A stretch of 64,000 nt of DNA from Helianthus annuus (GCF_002127325.2 NC_035435.2:109040517-109104516), one strand, 5' to 3'. Shown: positions 10,262 to 21,566, counted from the first letter of the stretch. Numbers and translations: made by a program. Notes: generated by a model from the sequence alone, not told the origin.

Positions 10262-10582
10262 GAGTTAATTGCCCTGTTGGTTACTGTGGTTTAACGTTTT
10301 TTCATGTTTAGTCCCCGCCTTTTGAAAATAATATGTATGCTTCTTATGGTTTGTCATTTTGTTACTTAGATGGTCCTCAAACATATTTTCTGAGGACTAT
10401 CCGAGTAACAAAATGACAAACATAGGGAGCATACCTGTTATTTCTAAACTATCTGACATCTACTCAGGGACTATCCGAGTAATAAAATGACAAACCATAG
10501 GGAGTATGCCTGGTATTTTCAAAAGGTGGGGACTAAACGTGAAAAAACGTGAAACCACAGGGACCATCCGAGCAATTAACTC
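10262..10582. mobile_element. Mutator-like MITE with arms of about 130 bp
   Basis: The arms start GAGTTAATTGC on both sides and share internal phrases such as GTTTAGTCCCC and ATGGTTTGTCATTTT. The element is almost all inverted repeat (321 bp) and sits in A-rich sequence, which hides the expected 9-bp duplication. Confidence 0.7.
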
Positions 10583-10644
10583 AAAAAAAAAAAAACTAAA
10601 ACTATTTAATTACAAGTCTAGTGAGATTTATCAAATTGCCCAAT

Positions 10645-10786
10645 CAGGGGCGGATCCAGGGGTGTTTTGGGGGTTCACAGGAACCCCCTCGATTTGGAAA
10701 AAATGAAAACAATTAGTGGAAACCTTGTATGATTTAGAAAAAAATTAGTGAGAATTTACCAAAAGAAACCTGGTGATCCACCACTG
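10645..10786. mobile_element. hAT MITE, 142 bp
   Basis: A perfect 8-bp duplication TGCCCAAT lies at 10637-10644 and 10787-10794. Termini are CAGGGGCGGATCCAGG and, inward from the right, CAGTGGTGGATCACCAGG. It is non-coding. Confidence 0.85.
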
Positions 10787-10900
10787 TGCCCAATAATCTT
10801 AATCTCAAACTAGGATTGCACTATATCTAGTGTGCATTGTGGCATGCTAAACTGAATTGTTTTCGGTTTTATAACATGTGGATGAAAGGTGAATTGCGTC

Positions 10901-11463
10901 TAGGGGTGTTCAAAAAAATCCGGATCCGAAATCGAATCCGAAATATCCGAAAATCCGTATCCGAAATATCCGAAATTTTGGATATCCGAAAATTCGGATA
11001 TCCGAAAACCGGATAATCCGAATTTTCGGATTCGGATTCGGATATGAATTTCAAAAATTTCGGATAATCCGATTATCCGATATCCGAAAACTAATTATTT
11101 TTTTATTAATTTATATAGTATATGAGCATTATATTTAGTTTGAAGTATTGTAAAAATTAGTAAAAAAATAGTAAATAATTGTATTCGTGTGAATTTATGA
11201 TTGTTTTTAATTTTAAATGTCGGAAATTTGGAAAATCGAATATAAGTTTAGTTTTAATCTATACACGAAACAGATTTTTTGATTTTTTTATAAATTCGGA
11301 TATCCGTTTGGATATCCGAATGCGTATCCGAAATTTCGGATATCCGAAAATCGGATATCCGAAATTTCGGATACGCATTCGGATATCAATATTCACTATC
11401 CGAAATTTTCGGATATCCGGTTTTCGGATATCCGAAAACCGGATAATCCGATCTTGAACACCG
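10901..11463. mobile_element. Element made of palindromic ATCCGAA repeats
   Basis: The ends are AGGGGTGTTCAA and, inverted at the right, CGGTGTTCAAG. Both ends are filled with tandem palindromic words such as TATCCGAAATTTCGGATA; the centre (about 11090-11280) is AT-rich. Apparent open frames are only translations of the repeat. Confidence 0.6.
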
Positions 11464-12160
11464 TCGGCCGTCCTGATATTTCAAATGTCCTACTACCCTT
11501 AAAATGACAGTAAAACTTTTCAAAATTTTATTAAAGCATTATGTAAATAATATGATTGGAGTCTTTTCGTGTGGGTTGTCTAATATTGTAATCAATAAAC
11601 ATACATGCATCCATTATTAAGTTTTGAAATCATAAATAAACTATTTTGAGTGTTTGAGTAAAAAAAATTAAAAAATTTATTATCTGTGTTTAGAAAGTTA
11701 CAAAACGTAGTTTTCCAAAACTAGCCCCCCCCCCCCCCTTAAATGTAACAAAACGTGATTTTACAAAAATTGATTATTTGCGTTTAGAAAAGGATTTTCA
11801 CTTGTTTATTTTTTTTAAATATATAACACTCAAATAGTTGACTATCTTTCAACATCATGTTTTGTTACAATTGATTATCTGATTCTGATTATTCAAAACG
11901 CATAATTTATTTTCAAACTCATCCCGAAACATCCTCTTAATATCTTTAACAAAAAGAAATAAAAGCATGAAGCTAGCTAAAAGCATTATATATAAGATTG
12001 ATATATTTAATTTAATCATTAATAAATATAAAATATCTAGTAAAGGTTGATTTATAGTTGTCACTGACAATCTTTTATAGTGATTTAACTTCGGCTTTGC
12101 ACAATCTTCACAAGAACGGTGATGCTATTGATACATCCTTAAAATTTTCTCTGTGTCAAA
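11464..12160. other. AT-rich spacer with a poly(C) run; no gene seen
   Basis: AT-rich DNA interrupted by a C14-like run at about 11725-11739. Short minus-strand frames have no family features. Confidence 0.35.
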
Positions 12161-12510
12161 ATAGGAAACGAATAGCCCAATACGCTTCTTATAGGGTTTA
12201 AATCATTAAATATTACACCAATAGGAATCGTATAGGGCTATATTAAATGCTTCTTGTTGGTACGATGTACCATGATACTCTCTGACATGGAGGTAGTTTA
12301 GACTTAAAAGGTTTGAAAAAAGACCCTGATAGGAAGCGTATGGGGTAATATGATCCCATATGTCTGAAAAGTTCTGGGAGAATATAGGAAGTGTATAGGG
12401 CAATTCGGTTCCCCTGTCAGTAAAGTATAGGAAGCGTATAGAGCAATATGGTTCCATTGTCACTATTCACTAAAGTATAGGAAGCGTATAGGGCAACACG
12501 GTTCTCTTGG
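12160..12510. repeat. Array of degenerate TATAGGAAGCGTATAG repeats
   Basis: About six copies of a 27-30 bp unit built on TATAGGAAGCGTATAGGGCA and ending ACGGTTCC lie at roughly 12162, 12219, 12329, 12384, 12427 and 12477. Related copies in both orientations occur at 18137-18215, 19365-19450 and 51493-51565. Arrays like this are typical of the subterminal regions of CACTA or Mutator elements; which element owns them is not established. Confidence 0.55.
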
Positions 12511-12702
12511 TTACCTGATCCGTTACCGAGGTTATCCCTATATACATATTCACGTATCCACAAGGATACATGGACAAAAATACAATAAACATATCTGATG
12601 TGCACAAAGTGGTTTTAAACTAACTAATTAACCCTAAACTAAAACTCCAAATTTAAATTTATAACTAAGACTCTAAAACCTAGACCACACAACCGACAAG
12701 TG

Positions 12703-12910
12703 GGGTAGCCCAGTTGGCCAGTCCCACCCTTTCTCTCCCCAGAGACCCGGGTTCGACTCCAGGGATGGTCACCAGCCACCCACCTCTTCCATGGGGAAAC
12801 GGATCGACTCGGTATAGGGTATTAACCCCCAGGTGGCTATAGGACTAAGCTAACCTGCGGAGTGTCACACTCCGGCGGTTGGGAGGACCGTGGAATATCC
12901 CCCCCCCCCC
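12703..12910 (+). mobile_element. tRNA-derived SINE with a poly(C) tail
   Basis: The head carries an RNA polymerase III A box TAGCCCAGTTGG (about 12706-12717) and a B box GGTTCGACTCC (about 12749-12759), spaced as in a tRNA gene. CCGACAAGTG precedes the element (12693-12702) and CGACAAGTG follows it (12911-12919), a target duplication of 9-10 bp. The 208-bp length fits a plant SINE. The 3' end is a run of about 13 C instead of the usual short A or T tail. Confidence 0.8.
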
Positions 12911-13237
12911 CGACAAGTGTACCGATCAATGTAGTACAACTTAAGTCTGAGTATCGAACCCACGAGACTCTATTGATTACATTAACTAGACTCGATTACT
13001 TATCTACTTACATAACTTAATTGTTTTTTTATGTTTTAAAGAGGGGTTTTCTAATATCCTAATGCAATTAATTAAAATTAAAGATTATCAAAACTGAACT
13101 AACACGCGAACTAAGACTGAGGATCGATTCAGATGATGGGAAAGCACTACTAGATCAGAATCCTACACATGAATGATAAGCTTTCTATCGGTATTGAAAT
13201 TGTTGCGAAACCGAGATCTTAAGATATACTAAACTTA
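12911..13237. other. Spacer, no gene seen
   Basis: AT-rich sequence between the SINE and Tourist copy 2; I see no supported feature. Confidence 0.3.
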
Positions 13238-14181
13238 GGGGTTGTTTGGCAACTTCTGAATGGTTAAGTGCTGAACCAGTAAGAGGTCTGAACCATTAAG
13301 TGCTGACCAAGTAAGAGGTCTCAACCATTAAGAGGCAGTATAATGCTTAACCTTTCAGAGACAAATGTCTGATTATTTCAGATTAGAGGTCTTAACCATT
13401 CAAACTCTGTATAATACTTAACCATTCAGAGGCAAATGTCTGAACCATTCAGACATCTGCTCACGAAACAAACAGTCTGAACCATTAAGTGCTGAACCAG
13501 TAAGAGGTCTGAACCATTAAGAGCCTCGTTAAGAGGTAAACAAATAGCAGGGTCGTCTCCGAAAATCAAAAAAAAAATTTTGGCCTTGTTCGAGATAAAA
13601 AAATTGGGCCCTATTCGCAAATCTTCATATAATATAAACTCATCAATCATTCAATCAAATATATAAATACAACGATAATTATTATGAAATTGATAAAACA
13701 AATTAACAAAAATAGTGTAGCAAAAATGATCAAGTATCGAACCTACTTACCAGGCAAACAGTGTGGTTCTCCTAGCGTTTTTTTGAAGCAAAGCTCTCGA
13801 TCAACTCCTTGTAATCCATAGTATCTAGTATTTCATTTTCAATAGATATGACCGGATAGGTGTTTATATTTAGGAACGGGAGACATAATTTCTAAATATT
13901 AAACAAAACATTCATTCAATCACATGAAGTCTAAGCATACATAATACATTTAAAGTATTAAACATCAAACAAAGTTACTAAACAGTAGCATTTATGACCC
14001 TAAACATATGAAATCAGAATCACACAATAAGACTAAAGGTTCTAAAAAAAAGAATTATAAGAATTTTATACCTCAATCTCAAGTTTATCCACCCCCAAAA
14101 CCCTGGATTCGCCCTTTGAAACACCTCGTACGTCGATGATGATGATATCCTTGATTTCTCATTCGATTTCGACCTATAAAT

Positions 14182-17100
14182 TGTTAGTGCATTTTATGTG
14201 ACAACAGCTTTGGATTGGTCTTTGGATATTAAACAAGTTTGGGCCTTGAAGTGTCACACCCCAACCGATGGCGGAATCATCGGGGCGTAGCACTGAGCGA
14301 AACAGATTGTCCAGAAGTTTCCATAACAACTATATTTACCAATTATTTAAAGCAACATGTCCCATACCATGTCATAAAAGATAATACAATTATTACAGAA
14401 AAGATCTAGTCAATTTGTTCCGTTCCGACGACTCAGATTTTATTTACAGACAATTGTTTATTGTTGACCTAGGTCTTTCCTAGCCTCGATTTCACAGCAA
14501 GCTAAGCAAATAAGCATCCTAATCACCTGTCACATACGTTAAAGTAAAAATCAATACACATAGTGTAAAGGTGAGCATACAAGTTTAATAGATATAATAG
14601 AGTTCGAAATCGTTACGCATATCCAGCACGTACACAGTGTAAAATGAGGCATGTTAGTTATCGACATGAACCTATCGATACCAATGACTGTGAGTTGACT
14701 GCCCAAGGCAGTTCGTAATACACACTCACCACAGTGAGCCATGTAACAAATTGTCCTTAACAACCCCTGAGTGAACAGGTGCTGAGTCCAAACAAATAGT
14801 ACTATCGTTGCTAAGGCAGGTAGACATCATTCCATGTGTAAACATAACAAACAAGCATTCAATAAGTCACGTATAACATGCGGTAATTGGTTAGCGATTA
14901 AAGTATTGCGTAGTGTGTTTGATGTGATTTAGAATAAGTAACGTATGTAACACCCAAAAGTGCATAAAGCAAAAAGGGATCGAGTATACTCACAGTGGTT
15001 GGTGGATTGAAGGGAGCGCTAGAGAGTAAGGTTAGCCTCATCAGAACGATAGCATAAACGATAAGCGGCGCGTAAAACGATAAAGGGTGCAATTGGGTCG
15101 GATAACAGTTTGATCGGATAGTAGTCCGATCAGACAGCCGGTCTTACGGGTGATATTCCGCTCGGATGGTCATCCGATCGGGTGACCTTTCGAGTGGATT
15201 GTTTCTTCCTTCGGGAAGGATGTGTTTGTGTATGATGGCTTGACTTTTGAAGTTTTTGTTGTAGCATTTTAAAACATAGAAGTATCACTATCTTTCAGGT
15301 CGATGAGCGAACGGCCGTTCGATCGGGCAACATCCCGATTGGTTAGACACTTTAGTGAGAACAAGTTCACAGCAGTCTGTCACTCGATCGGATGATAGTT
15401 CGATCGGGTGGCAATCCGTTGATATTGAACATGTTGAAAATTGTTTAAGTTTTGAAGTCTGAACATTACATGGTCGAGTGATGGTCCGATCGGGTGGTAA
15501 TCCAATCGAGCAGCACTTCATCCAATGTTTATCCTTCAAGTTTGAAAATAAAAGTTGAGTGTGGGGCCAAGGTGCAAGTTGATTGAGCGACAACCTGTTC
15601 GGGTGTCAATCCGATCGGACGGTAGTCCGATCGGACGACATTCCGTCCTGGTCGTTCTGATCACCTTACACTTGGTTGTTTTGATAGTTTGTCGTTTTAT
15701 CGAGATGTTTTGATAACGTGTTAAGCAACAGAAACCTCGTCAATACTTGGTACTCCTGATCGGACAGGAATCACCCAAATCCGACCAGTTAACTGTTCGA
15801 GACGGTGTTCCATGTCTAACCCGAAATCGGTAGTCTCGTGGATAGAATCCAGATCTTGAACCAACACAACCACAAGAATGAGTAGAAAGTCGGTACAAGC
15901 TCCGATTCTATCGGTTTTGAGTGCATTGAGTGTAAAAGAGTTGAAAGAAAGTTAGAAACCATCTTTCAATCCTTTCTCACCATGATTATGTTTAGATCTA
16001 TGAAAGATATTCGTTTATTATTGTGGAAATCGTTCAGATCTAAGTTGTTCTTGGTGGATTGAGGCCAAAACATGAATTTCTCAAGAACACCATGATGACA
16101 TCATCCTAGAACACCTTGAATCTTGATGATTTCACGGTTAAAAGTTAAGATTCAAAAGATAGAAAGGTGTAGGAGTGCGTGTAGATCAAGAAAGTACAAG
16201 ATTTAGGTTGAGAATCTTACCAGAATCGCGAGAAATCGAAGAAAAGGTGGCTGGAACGAGTGGAGAGAAAGAGAGAGCTGATACTTTCCTAAAGTGGAAA
16301 TGAAGGGGTATTTATAGGGCTTCCCAAAGTGGAAAGGGTGGTTCGATCGGGTGGCGGCCTAATCGAATTGCTGGTCGATCGGCTGGTCACCTGGTCGATT
16401 AGCCACTTGGTTCGAGTGTTTGGTGCGACGAGTTTTGCTGTTTCGATTGCGGTTGCGATCGTTGCGATGCGATAGGGTTTTCTATTCAAATTACTTTTAA
16501 TCCCAACTACTATATCTAACATACAATCATCCTAAACTGCTTGCGTTCGGCGTTTGCAATTTGATTGCGATTGAGTTTCGATTGCATTTCGATTAACCCA
16601 ACAACATAACATAAATAAACATGCGCAAGTAATACATAAAAGGCACACACACATAAAACAATATCCAGAACGCGTAATTCGAGTTGCGAGCACGATTGCG
16701 ATAAGCGATAAGGCGATAAAACATGCGATAAACATCGATAAACCTCGATTATTAATAGATACTCCACATAATACAACTAACGTTAATCATAAAGTAGACT
16801 ATCTACGAGTCAAAGAAGTCAAAACAGGAATTGAGCAAGGAGTGACAGATCGCAATTAGAAATCTTTTCTTCCTTTGACTTCAATCTTGACTTTGACTTT
16901 GACTTTCGAAACACGGGGTATTACATGAAGACTTTCGAAGACTTAAAGGAATTCGAGTTATGTTGGAAGCCCAATCACATCCGAGTTTGAGTTGATGTAG
17001 TCTAGCCCGAATTGTATTTAGAATGCGTATGGGTTTAGCCCAATTCGTATGGCTTAGGTTGTAGTATATGAACAACCTTTAGCTAGAGTTTTAGGGTTAG

Positions 17101-17321
17101 ACATTCTAGAGTTTGAGAGAGTTTGAGAAAACACAGAACATTGGCTGTGAGTTCTAGGAAGATCTTAGGTGATTGTAAACGTTTTGTTGGATAATCACAG
17201 AAGATCAGTTTGTGAAATGTTTCGTGTTCTTGTTTCTGTTTTGTTCGGGTTATCAAGGGGATTCCGCATCCTTAGTAGATTATTGGTTTTGTGACGATCC
17301 ATACGGGATAGGGGACCTACA
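14182..17321 (+). mobile_element. Copia solo LTR, split by a gypsy-type solo LTR
   Basis: It starts TGTTAGTGCATTTTATGTGA and ends GACCTACA, with the 5-bp duplication TAAAT at 14177-14181 and 17322-17326. Minus the inner insertion it is about 461 bp. Its sequence parallels the copia LTR at 52327-52891 (shared ATCAAGGGGATTCCGCA and GACAACAGCTTTGG), read on the opposite strand. A single LTR with a matching duplication means the body was lost by LTR recombination. Confidence 0.8.
14252..16925. mobile_element. Solo LTR of a gypsy-type element, 2.7 kb
   Basis: It runs from TGTCACACCCCAACCGATGG to ACACGGGGTATTACA and is flanked by TGAAG (14247-14251 and 16926-16930). No primer-binding site or coding region is attached. 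The LTR contains many CCGATCGG-type palindromes, often in pairs (15080-15640 and 16338-16400). Long LTRs with TGTCACACC ends suggest a chromovirus of the Tekay kind; that lineage call is an inference. Confidence 0.8.
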
Positions 17322-17726
17322 TAAATCCCCTCCTCTGCTGTGATGATGATGAATCCCCCAAGTCAGGGACGCCGTCTGATGTCTGATGATGATGAACGAC
17401 TGAATGTGAACGTCGACAGTCGACGTTCTGTTTCCCACAGTTAGGTTATAATTTTGAAAAAAATTTGTTTATTAGTCACTTGGGGCTGGGCTTGTTAATT
17501 GTGTTAATAAAAATTTGGGTCTTTTAAGCTGACACTTATTTATAAACTTTTAATTGGGTTTTAAAATTCTTATAAACATGCCCTTATTTATAAAAAAACA
17601 TCCAGATTTTTTAAGATTGGCCATTGAGGCTTTTAAGCAGGCCCTTATTTATAAAACTTTTAATTGGGTTTTAAACTTGTTATACAAAGGCCCTTATTTA
17701 TAAAAACATCCAGAATTTTTTAAATA

Positions 17727-17985
17727 TATATATATATATATATATATAGAGTAAGGTTAACATACAAAAAGCCTTATCATACATCACGTAGGAGACAATG
17801 GTAACCGTTGGATCAGGGGTATAATCACGCATGGGACCACATAATCACGCATGGGACCACATAATCACGCATGGGACTATAATCACGCACGTTCTATGAT
17901 AATAACGCACGCTATATTTTTTGTCATGTATGTTAATGTAGGTTAAGCCTTGAAGTACATTATACTTTCTCTATATATATATATA
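17727..17985. mobile_element. Micron-like element embedded in a (TA)n microsatellite
   Basis: A (TA)n run at about 17724-17748 precedes AGAGTAAGGTTAACATACA. The right side ends with the inverted AGTACATTATACTTTCTC followed by a second (TA)n run. Inside, the unit CATAATCACGCATGGGACCA is repeated in tandem about three times (17822-17880). Insertion between TA repeats is the habit of Micron MITEs. Confidence 0.5.
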
Positions 17986-18079
17986 ATTTAAAAATTTTTC
18001 GCGCCCTATATTGATTTAGGCCCTGATCGCAGGCCCACTTTACACATGATTTTAGCCAGCCTTGACAAACAGCCCCTTA

Positions 18080-18342
18080 AAGGATAACCTAAAGGACCCT
18101 CGACCCAGGGGAAAAGTCTGTACTTCAACTACACCTATAGGAAGCATATAGCTCAATACGCTTGGACCCAGAGGAACCGTATTGTCCTATACGATTTCTA
18201 TAGGGTTCCAAGGATGTACAAGTAAAATGGGGGGAGGGGTGTGGATAACCAAAGCCTTATGGAAATACCGAATTTACTGAACTGGGTACCGAATCCTTGG
18301 AGATTCACGACCTGTTAGTTCATTACTTGCATCTGAACTAAG
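18080..18342. repeat. Inverted TATAGGAAGC repeat unit and flank
   Basis: At 18137-18215 a TATAGGAAGCATATAGCTCA unit is followed by its inverse CCTATACGATTTCTATAGGG. The same arrangement recurs at 51493-51565 with shared neighbours (AAAATGGGG, TGTGGATAACCAAAGC), so the two sites come from the same repeat family. Confidence 0.5.
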
Positions 18343-18357
18343 TTGGTACCGAGCTCA

Positions 18358-19049
18358 TCCCTAGTTCAGATGCCGCAGATGGCTGAGCAGGAGGGCGGGC
18401 AGGATGATGTTGAGGTCCCGCCTCAGCATGAACAGGGGGATCATCAGCATCCACAGAGAGCTTATTGTGTGGTTAGGTTACCTCGGTCAACCAACCATCT
18501 TCTCGATAGGATTTTGCGTAACCAGGATGAGTAGATGTGACTTTTGACACTACCAGATGCATGATGACATGGGGTGGCTAATGACTGGTATGGGTGAAAT
18601 GTATAAGTATATGGGTATATCGGTTCCACCCCGTCCACCACCACGAGTTTATCTGGACCGGGGCCCGTTCTATACGCAGCAGACCGACCCGTCCATGCCA
18701 TCCTTTACTCAGCCCATCCCGTCCATGCCGATCTTTACCCAACCCATCCCGTCCATGCAGGTATGTTATCTTATTTTTGTAATTTTTATCTACGAGCAAT
18801 TTAATGTTATGTAATGGGTATTTTGTTTAAATTCTTATAGGCTTCTGGCCCGTCCTATACTCAGCCCAAATTTTCCATGCCTCATTCCTCAGTCCGGCCA
18901 GACCATGCCGTTCTTTCCGCTGTCCGACCTTTCCATGCAAGTATGTTATTTTGTTTTTATTTCATTTTCTACGAACAATTTTAATGTTATGTAATGACTA
19001 TTTTGTTTAACTTTACTAGGAGGATCTTGCTGAGTTTGACGAGGATTGA
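18358..19049 (+). pseudogene. Last exons of a transposon-encoded gene, family unresolved
   Basis: Coding-like segments run 18358-18760, 18841-18940 and 19020-19049, joined by short introns with good GT-AG sites (donors GTATGTTAT; acceptors CTTATAG and TTTACTAG) and ending EDLAEFDED-stop. Visible features are an acidic Gln-rich stretch, a segment MHDDMGWLMTGMGEMYKYMG, and a Pro-rich tail repeating PSMPxFTQPI. A stop and frameshift near 18530 break it. The composition resembles C-terminal tails of plant transposon proteins, but I cannot name the family. The 5' part of the gene was not identified in the window. Confidence 0.45.
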
Positions 19050-19474
19050 TGATGATAGTGGTTTGTATTATTTTTATATGATGTAGTACTGTACGAACTA
19101 TTAAATTTTTATGATTCGATGTATGAACAATTTAATTTTCAGCATTTGTAATATATGTTTAGTTTGGATATGTTTGTTTTGATAAGTTATAATGTATGGA
19201 TATGTTTAGTTTGTTTGGATTGCTTAATTTCACTACATCTTTTATAAAATTTATAACAAAAAAACCAACATCATTTTATAACAAAAAACCAACTTAATTA
19301 ATTTAATTGAAAATATAAAGTTCAAAAAGATACTAAGAACTATATGCTGCTCTTGCAAAAAAATTCCTCTAAGGAACGTATGGCCCTATATGATTCCCGC
19401 TCTTGAAAAAAAAATCCTCTAGGAAACGTATAGCCTATATGATTCCCCTGGTCCCTTAATCATTGGTTGACCAC
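19050..19474. other. AT-rich flank with two degenerate TATAGGAA units
   Basis: This is the 3' flank of the transposon gene. Copies of the AGGAACGTATGGCCCTATATGATTCC unit type (16-20 bp cores) lie at 19365-19450. ACCAC at 19470-19474 is the left target duplication of element A. Confidence 0.4.
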
Positions 19475-20805
19475 TGATGTGTGTAAAATGCAACATATAA
19501 ATTACATCAAATGAGGCATAAAACTAACCCTTTTTAGTACTAATGTTGGAAAAAAGTGTGCTTTTGTCTTCCTTTTGTATTTTCAGGATTAAATGAGCTC
19601 AAATGAACAAAAGAAGCAAAAAGCCAGCTAAATCTAACATAAATACAAGAAAAGGAATAAACGTGGCATGCCCGACCCCTCGACAGCATCCTCCCAAGCA
19701 AAAACAAGAGAACAGAAGGCTGAACACGCCCCGTGCTCAATGAACACGGGGGCATGCCCAAGTGTCTGCAGAAAAGACAAAGTTGTAGAAGCTTCTATCA
19801 CCCACCACGGGGGCGTACCCAGCGGACACGGTGCCGTGGTCAACTCTAAGATTCGCAGAATCTAGGAAAATCTTGATAGTACAAATACGCTTCTGCACAC
19901 GGGGTCGTGCCCAACGGACACAGGGGCGTGGTCAACTAATACAGACAAACTGCAATTAATGAAGAAAGAGAAGATGGGTGAACACAGGGCCGTGCCCAAT
20001 GGACACGGGGCCATGTCTGGGCTTCTATGCAGGCTATAAATAGGGGTGCTTGGCTCACTTACAAATCATCCCTTGGCAAACCACCTCTCTCACACTTCAC
20101 CCACCCACCACCACCATCACAACCCATATCCACCACCATCATCCATCATCCATCATCCATCATAGAGTGTGTGTAGTAGTCTCGGGATCCAAGATTGATC
20201 GTAAGAGTTCTTGACAATCAAAGGCCATGTTTGCCTAAGTCTCTTACATCACTTGGTGAAGACAAGCATTTAGTGTAATACTTTTTATTTTTAATCTTTT
20301 CGCACTTTTTATTTGCTTATGTATTAATGACTTTAATAACTAGTATCTTATGTTGAAGGTGATTCTTCCTTATCATTTGTCCGTGGTGTCTTGGCATTAT
20401 TTTACTGTCTATATAAAATAAAAGATTTTCACCATTCATATCTCCACGGTCTATATGGAGATATGTTGGCTACCTGGTCGGGGGTTAAGGGAACGGTTTG
20501 GTAAGAGTCTTGCCATTGTTCAGTGTGTAGATCCTGCAAAGGACCTGGGTCAAATTTAGTAGGACCTCCTTCAATACCCACCGGTATTGGATGGCGGGGG
20601 TCCAAACTCTTTAATCCCCTCATAAGTAAGCTACTATTAAAACTTTAACCCGGCTACTTAGGACTGTATCCCCAACCGAGGGTAACGTCACCTTCAAAAG
20701 ATGGGCCTACCACATTATGCATTAATAACTTAATTAATTATCTTTCAATAATCCGACCCTTTTGGATTGTATCCTTGCTGACTCAAACTACTGGGTTTAG
20801 GGTAA
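19475..20805 (+). repeat. Element A 5' LTR, left part
   Basis: It matches 49711-51040 with scattered differences. It includes twin CACGGGGCCGTG-type motifs (19727-20030), the promoter-like GGCTATAAATAGGGG (20031-20046) and a (CCATCAT)n stretch near 20130-20162. It is cut at GGTAA (20801-20805) by element B. Confidence 0.85.
20031..20046 (+). promoter_or_regulatory. Core promoter of element A LTR
   Basis: GGCTATAAATAGGGGTG contains a consensus TATA box and is conserved in the other LTR at 50268-50283. This is the likely Pol II start region for A. Confidence 0.6.
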
Positions 20806-21545
20806 TGTTATGGGTCATTTTCTGAGCATATATCCTGACTAATATTCTGATAAATTGTCTGTTTACTTGTAATCAGGATAGCAGATCAGGATATTGGTAA
20901 CATCCTGGTGCGATATCCTGGTATTGACTGAATTAATCACGTGCAAATTAAGAGGTGCAAGTCTCCAACGTTCTAGAAGACTTCTTCCCCCCAAGACTCG
21001 GGCAAATCAGTTGAAATAAAGACGTTGATCCCGAAAGACCAGGACTGCAACGTTTACTTGGGAATATTCGAAGCATCCCGGTTTATTAGGATAGTTAGTT
21101 GTTTTCGTTTAACTATAAATAGTATGATCGGATCAGATTAAGGCACTCACTTTCATTCGCACACTTTACTCTCTAGTTACTAGCAATCACTGTACACCAA
21201 CACTTGTATTCAAATCACATTGTAACACCTAGTTGATCCGCATCATATCATGCACTTTATCCTGATATTTGAAGTAATAGAAGAACAAGGCAGCTGCGAT
21301 TGTCAGCTCCTGAGGTTTTGTGCCGGCGATCTAGATTGATCAAGGGCTTTCCTCGTATATCCTGTGTCACCCTTTACCTTTTTTGCTCATTGTTTGATCA
21401 TAAATACAGCTCTGTATGCTGAGCCGTATCCTCAAACTGTTTTTGCAAATAACTTAACTTGAATATTTTGACACACCTTTCAAGCACACTACCTCACTTA
21501 ACTAATTTGATCACTTAATTGCTCCGGTAATTTTTGACCAAAACA
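20806..21545 (+). repeat. Element B 5' LTR
   Basis: 740 bp starting TGTTATGGGTC and ending GACCAAAACA. A TATA-like AACTATAAATAG lies at about 21112-21123. Confidence 0.9.
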
Positions 21546-21566
21546 ATCTGGCGCCCACCGTGGGGC
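21546..21566 (+). promoter_or_regulatory. Element B primer-binding site
   Basis: ATCTGGCGCCCACCGTGGGG directly follows the LTR, the same motif as in element C. It is where a host tRNA 3' end would prime minus-strand synthesis. Confidence 0.75.

Larger units (their letters stand above)
13548..18064. mobile_element. hAT-type element inserted in Tourist copy 2
   Basis: The 8-bp flank ACAAATAG (13540-13547) and ACAAACAG (18065-18072) differ at one base and rebuild the Tourist end when joined. Related ends are CAGGGTCGTCTCCG and, inward from the right, CAAGGCTGGCT. Without its nested LTRs the element is about 1.4 kb and has no intact transposase. It holds the phrase CCCTTATTTATAAA in repeated copies (17520-17710). 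Confidence 0.65.
13238..18076. mobile_element. Tourist-type MITE, copy 2, split by a 4.5-kb insertion
   Basis: The left part (13238-13547) begins GGGGTTGTTTGG and matches Tourist copy 1 word for word over much of its length. The right end is only 18065-18076, finishing CAAACAGCCCC. The 3-bp duplication TTA flanks both ends (13235-13237 and 18077-18079). The interruption is the hAT element at 13548-18064. Confidence 0.75.

Noticed and set aside
12703..12775. A tRNA gene
   Set aside because: A and B boxes are present, but no acceptor stem closes, and the sequence continues into a SINE body with a flanking target duplication.
13238..13547. A complete independent Tourist MITE ending at 13547
   Set aside because: The right terminus is missing there; it is found at 18065-18076 after removing the inserted hAT element.
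18345..18356. GGTACCGAGCTC resembling a cloning-vector polylinker
   Set aside because: The flanks are plant transposon sequence and no other vector sites follow; chance juxtaposition of two 6-bp sites.
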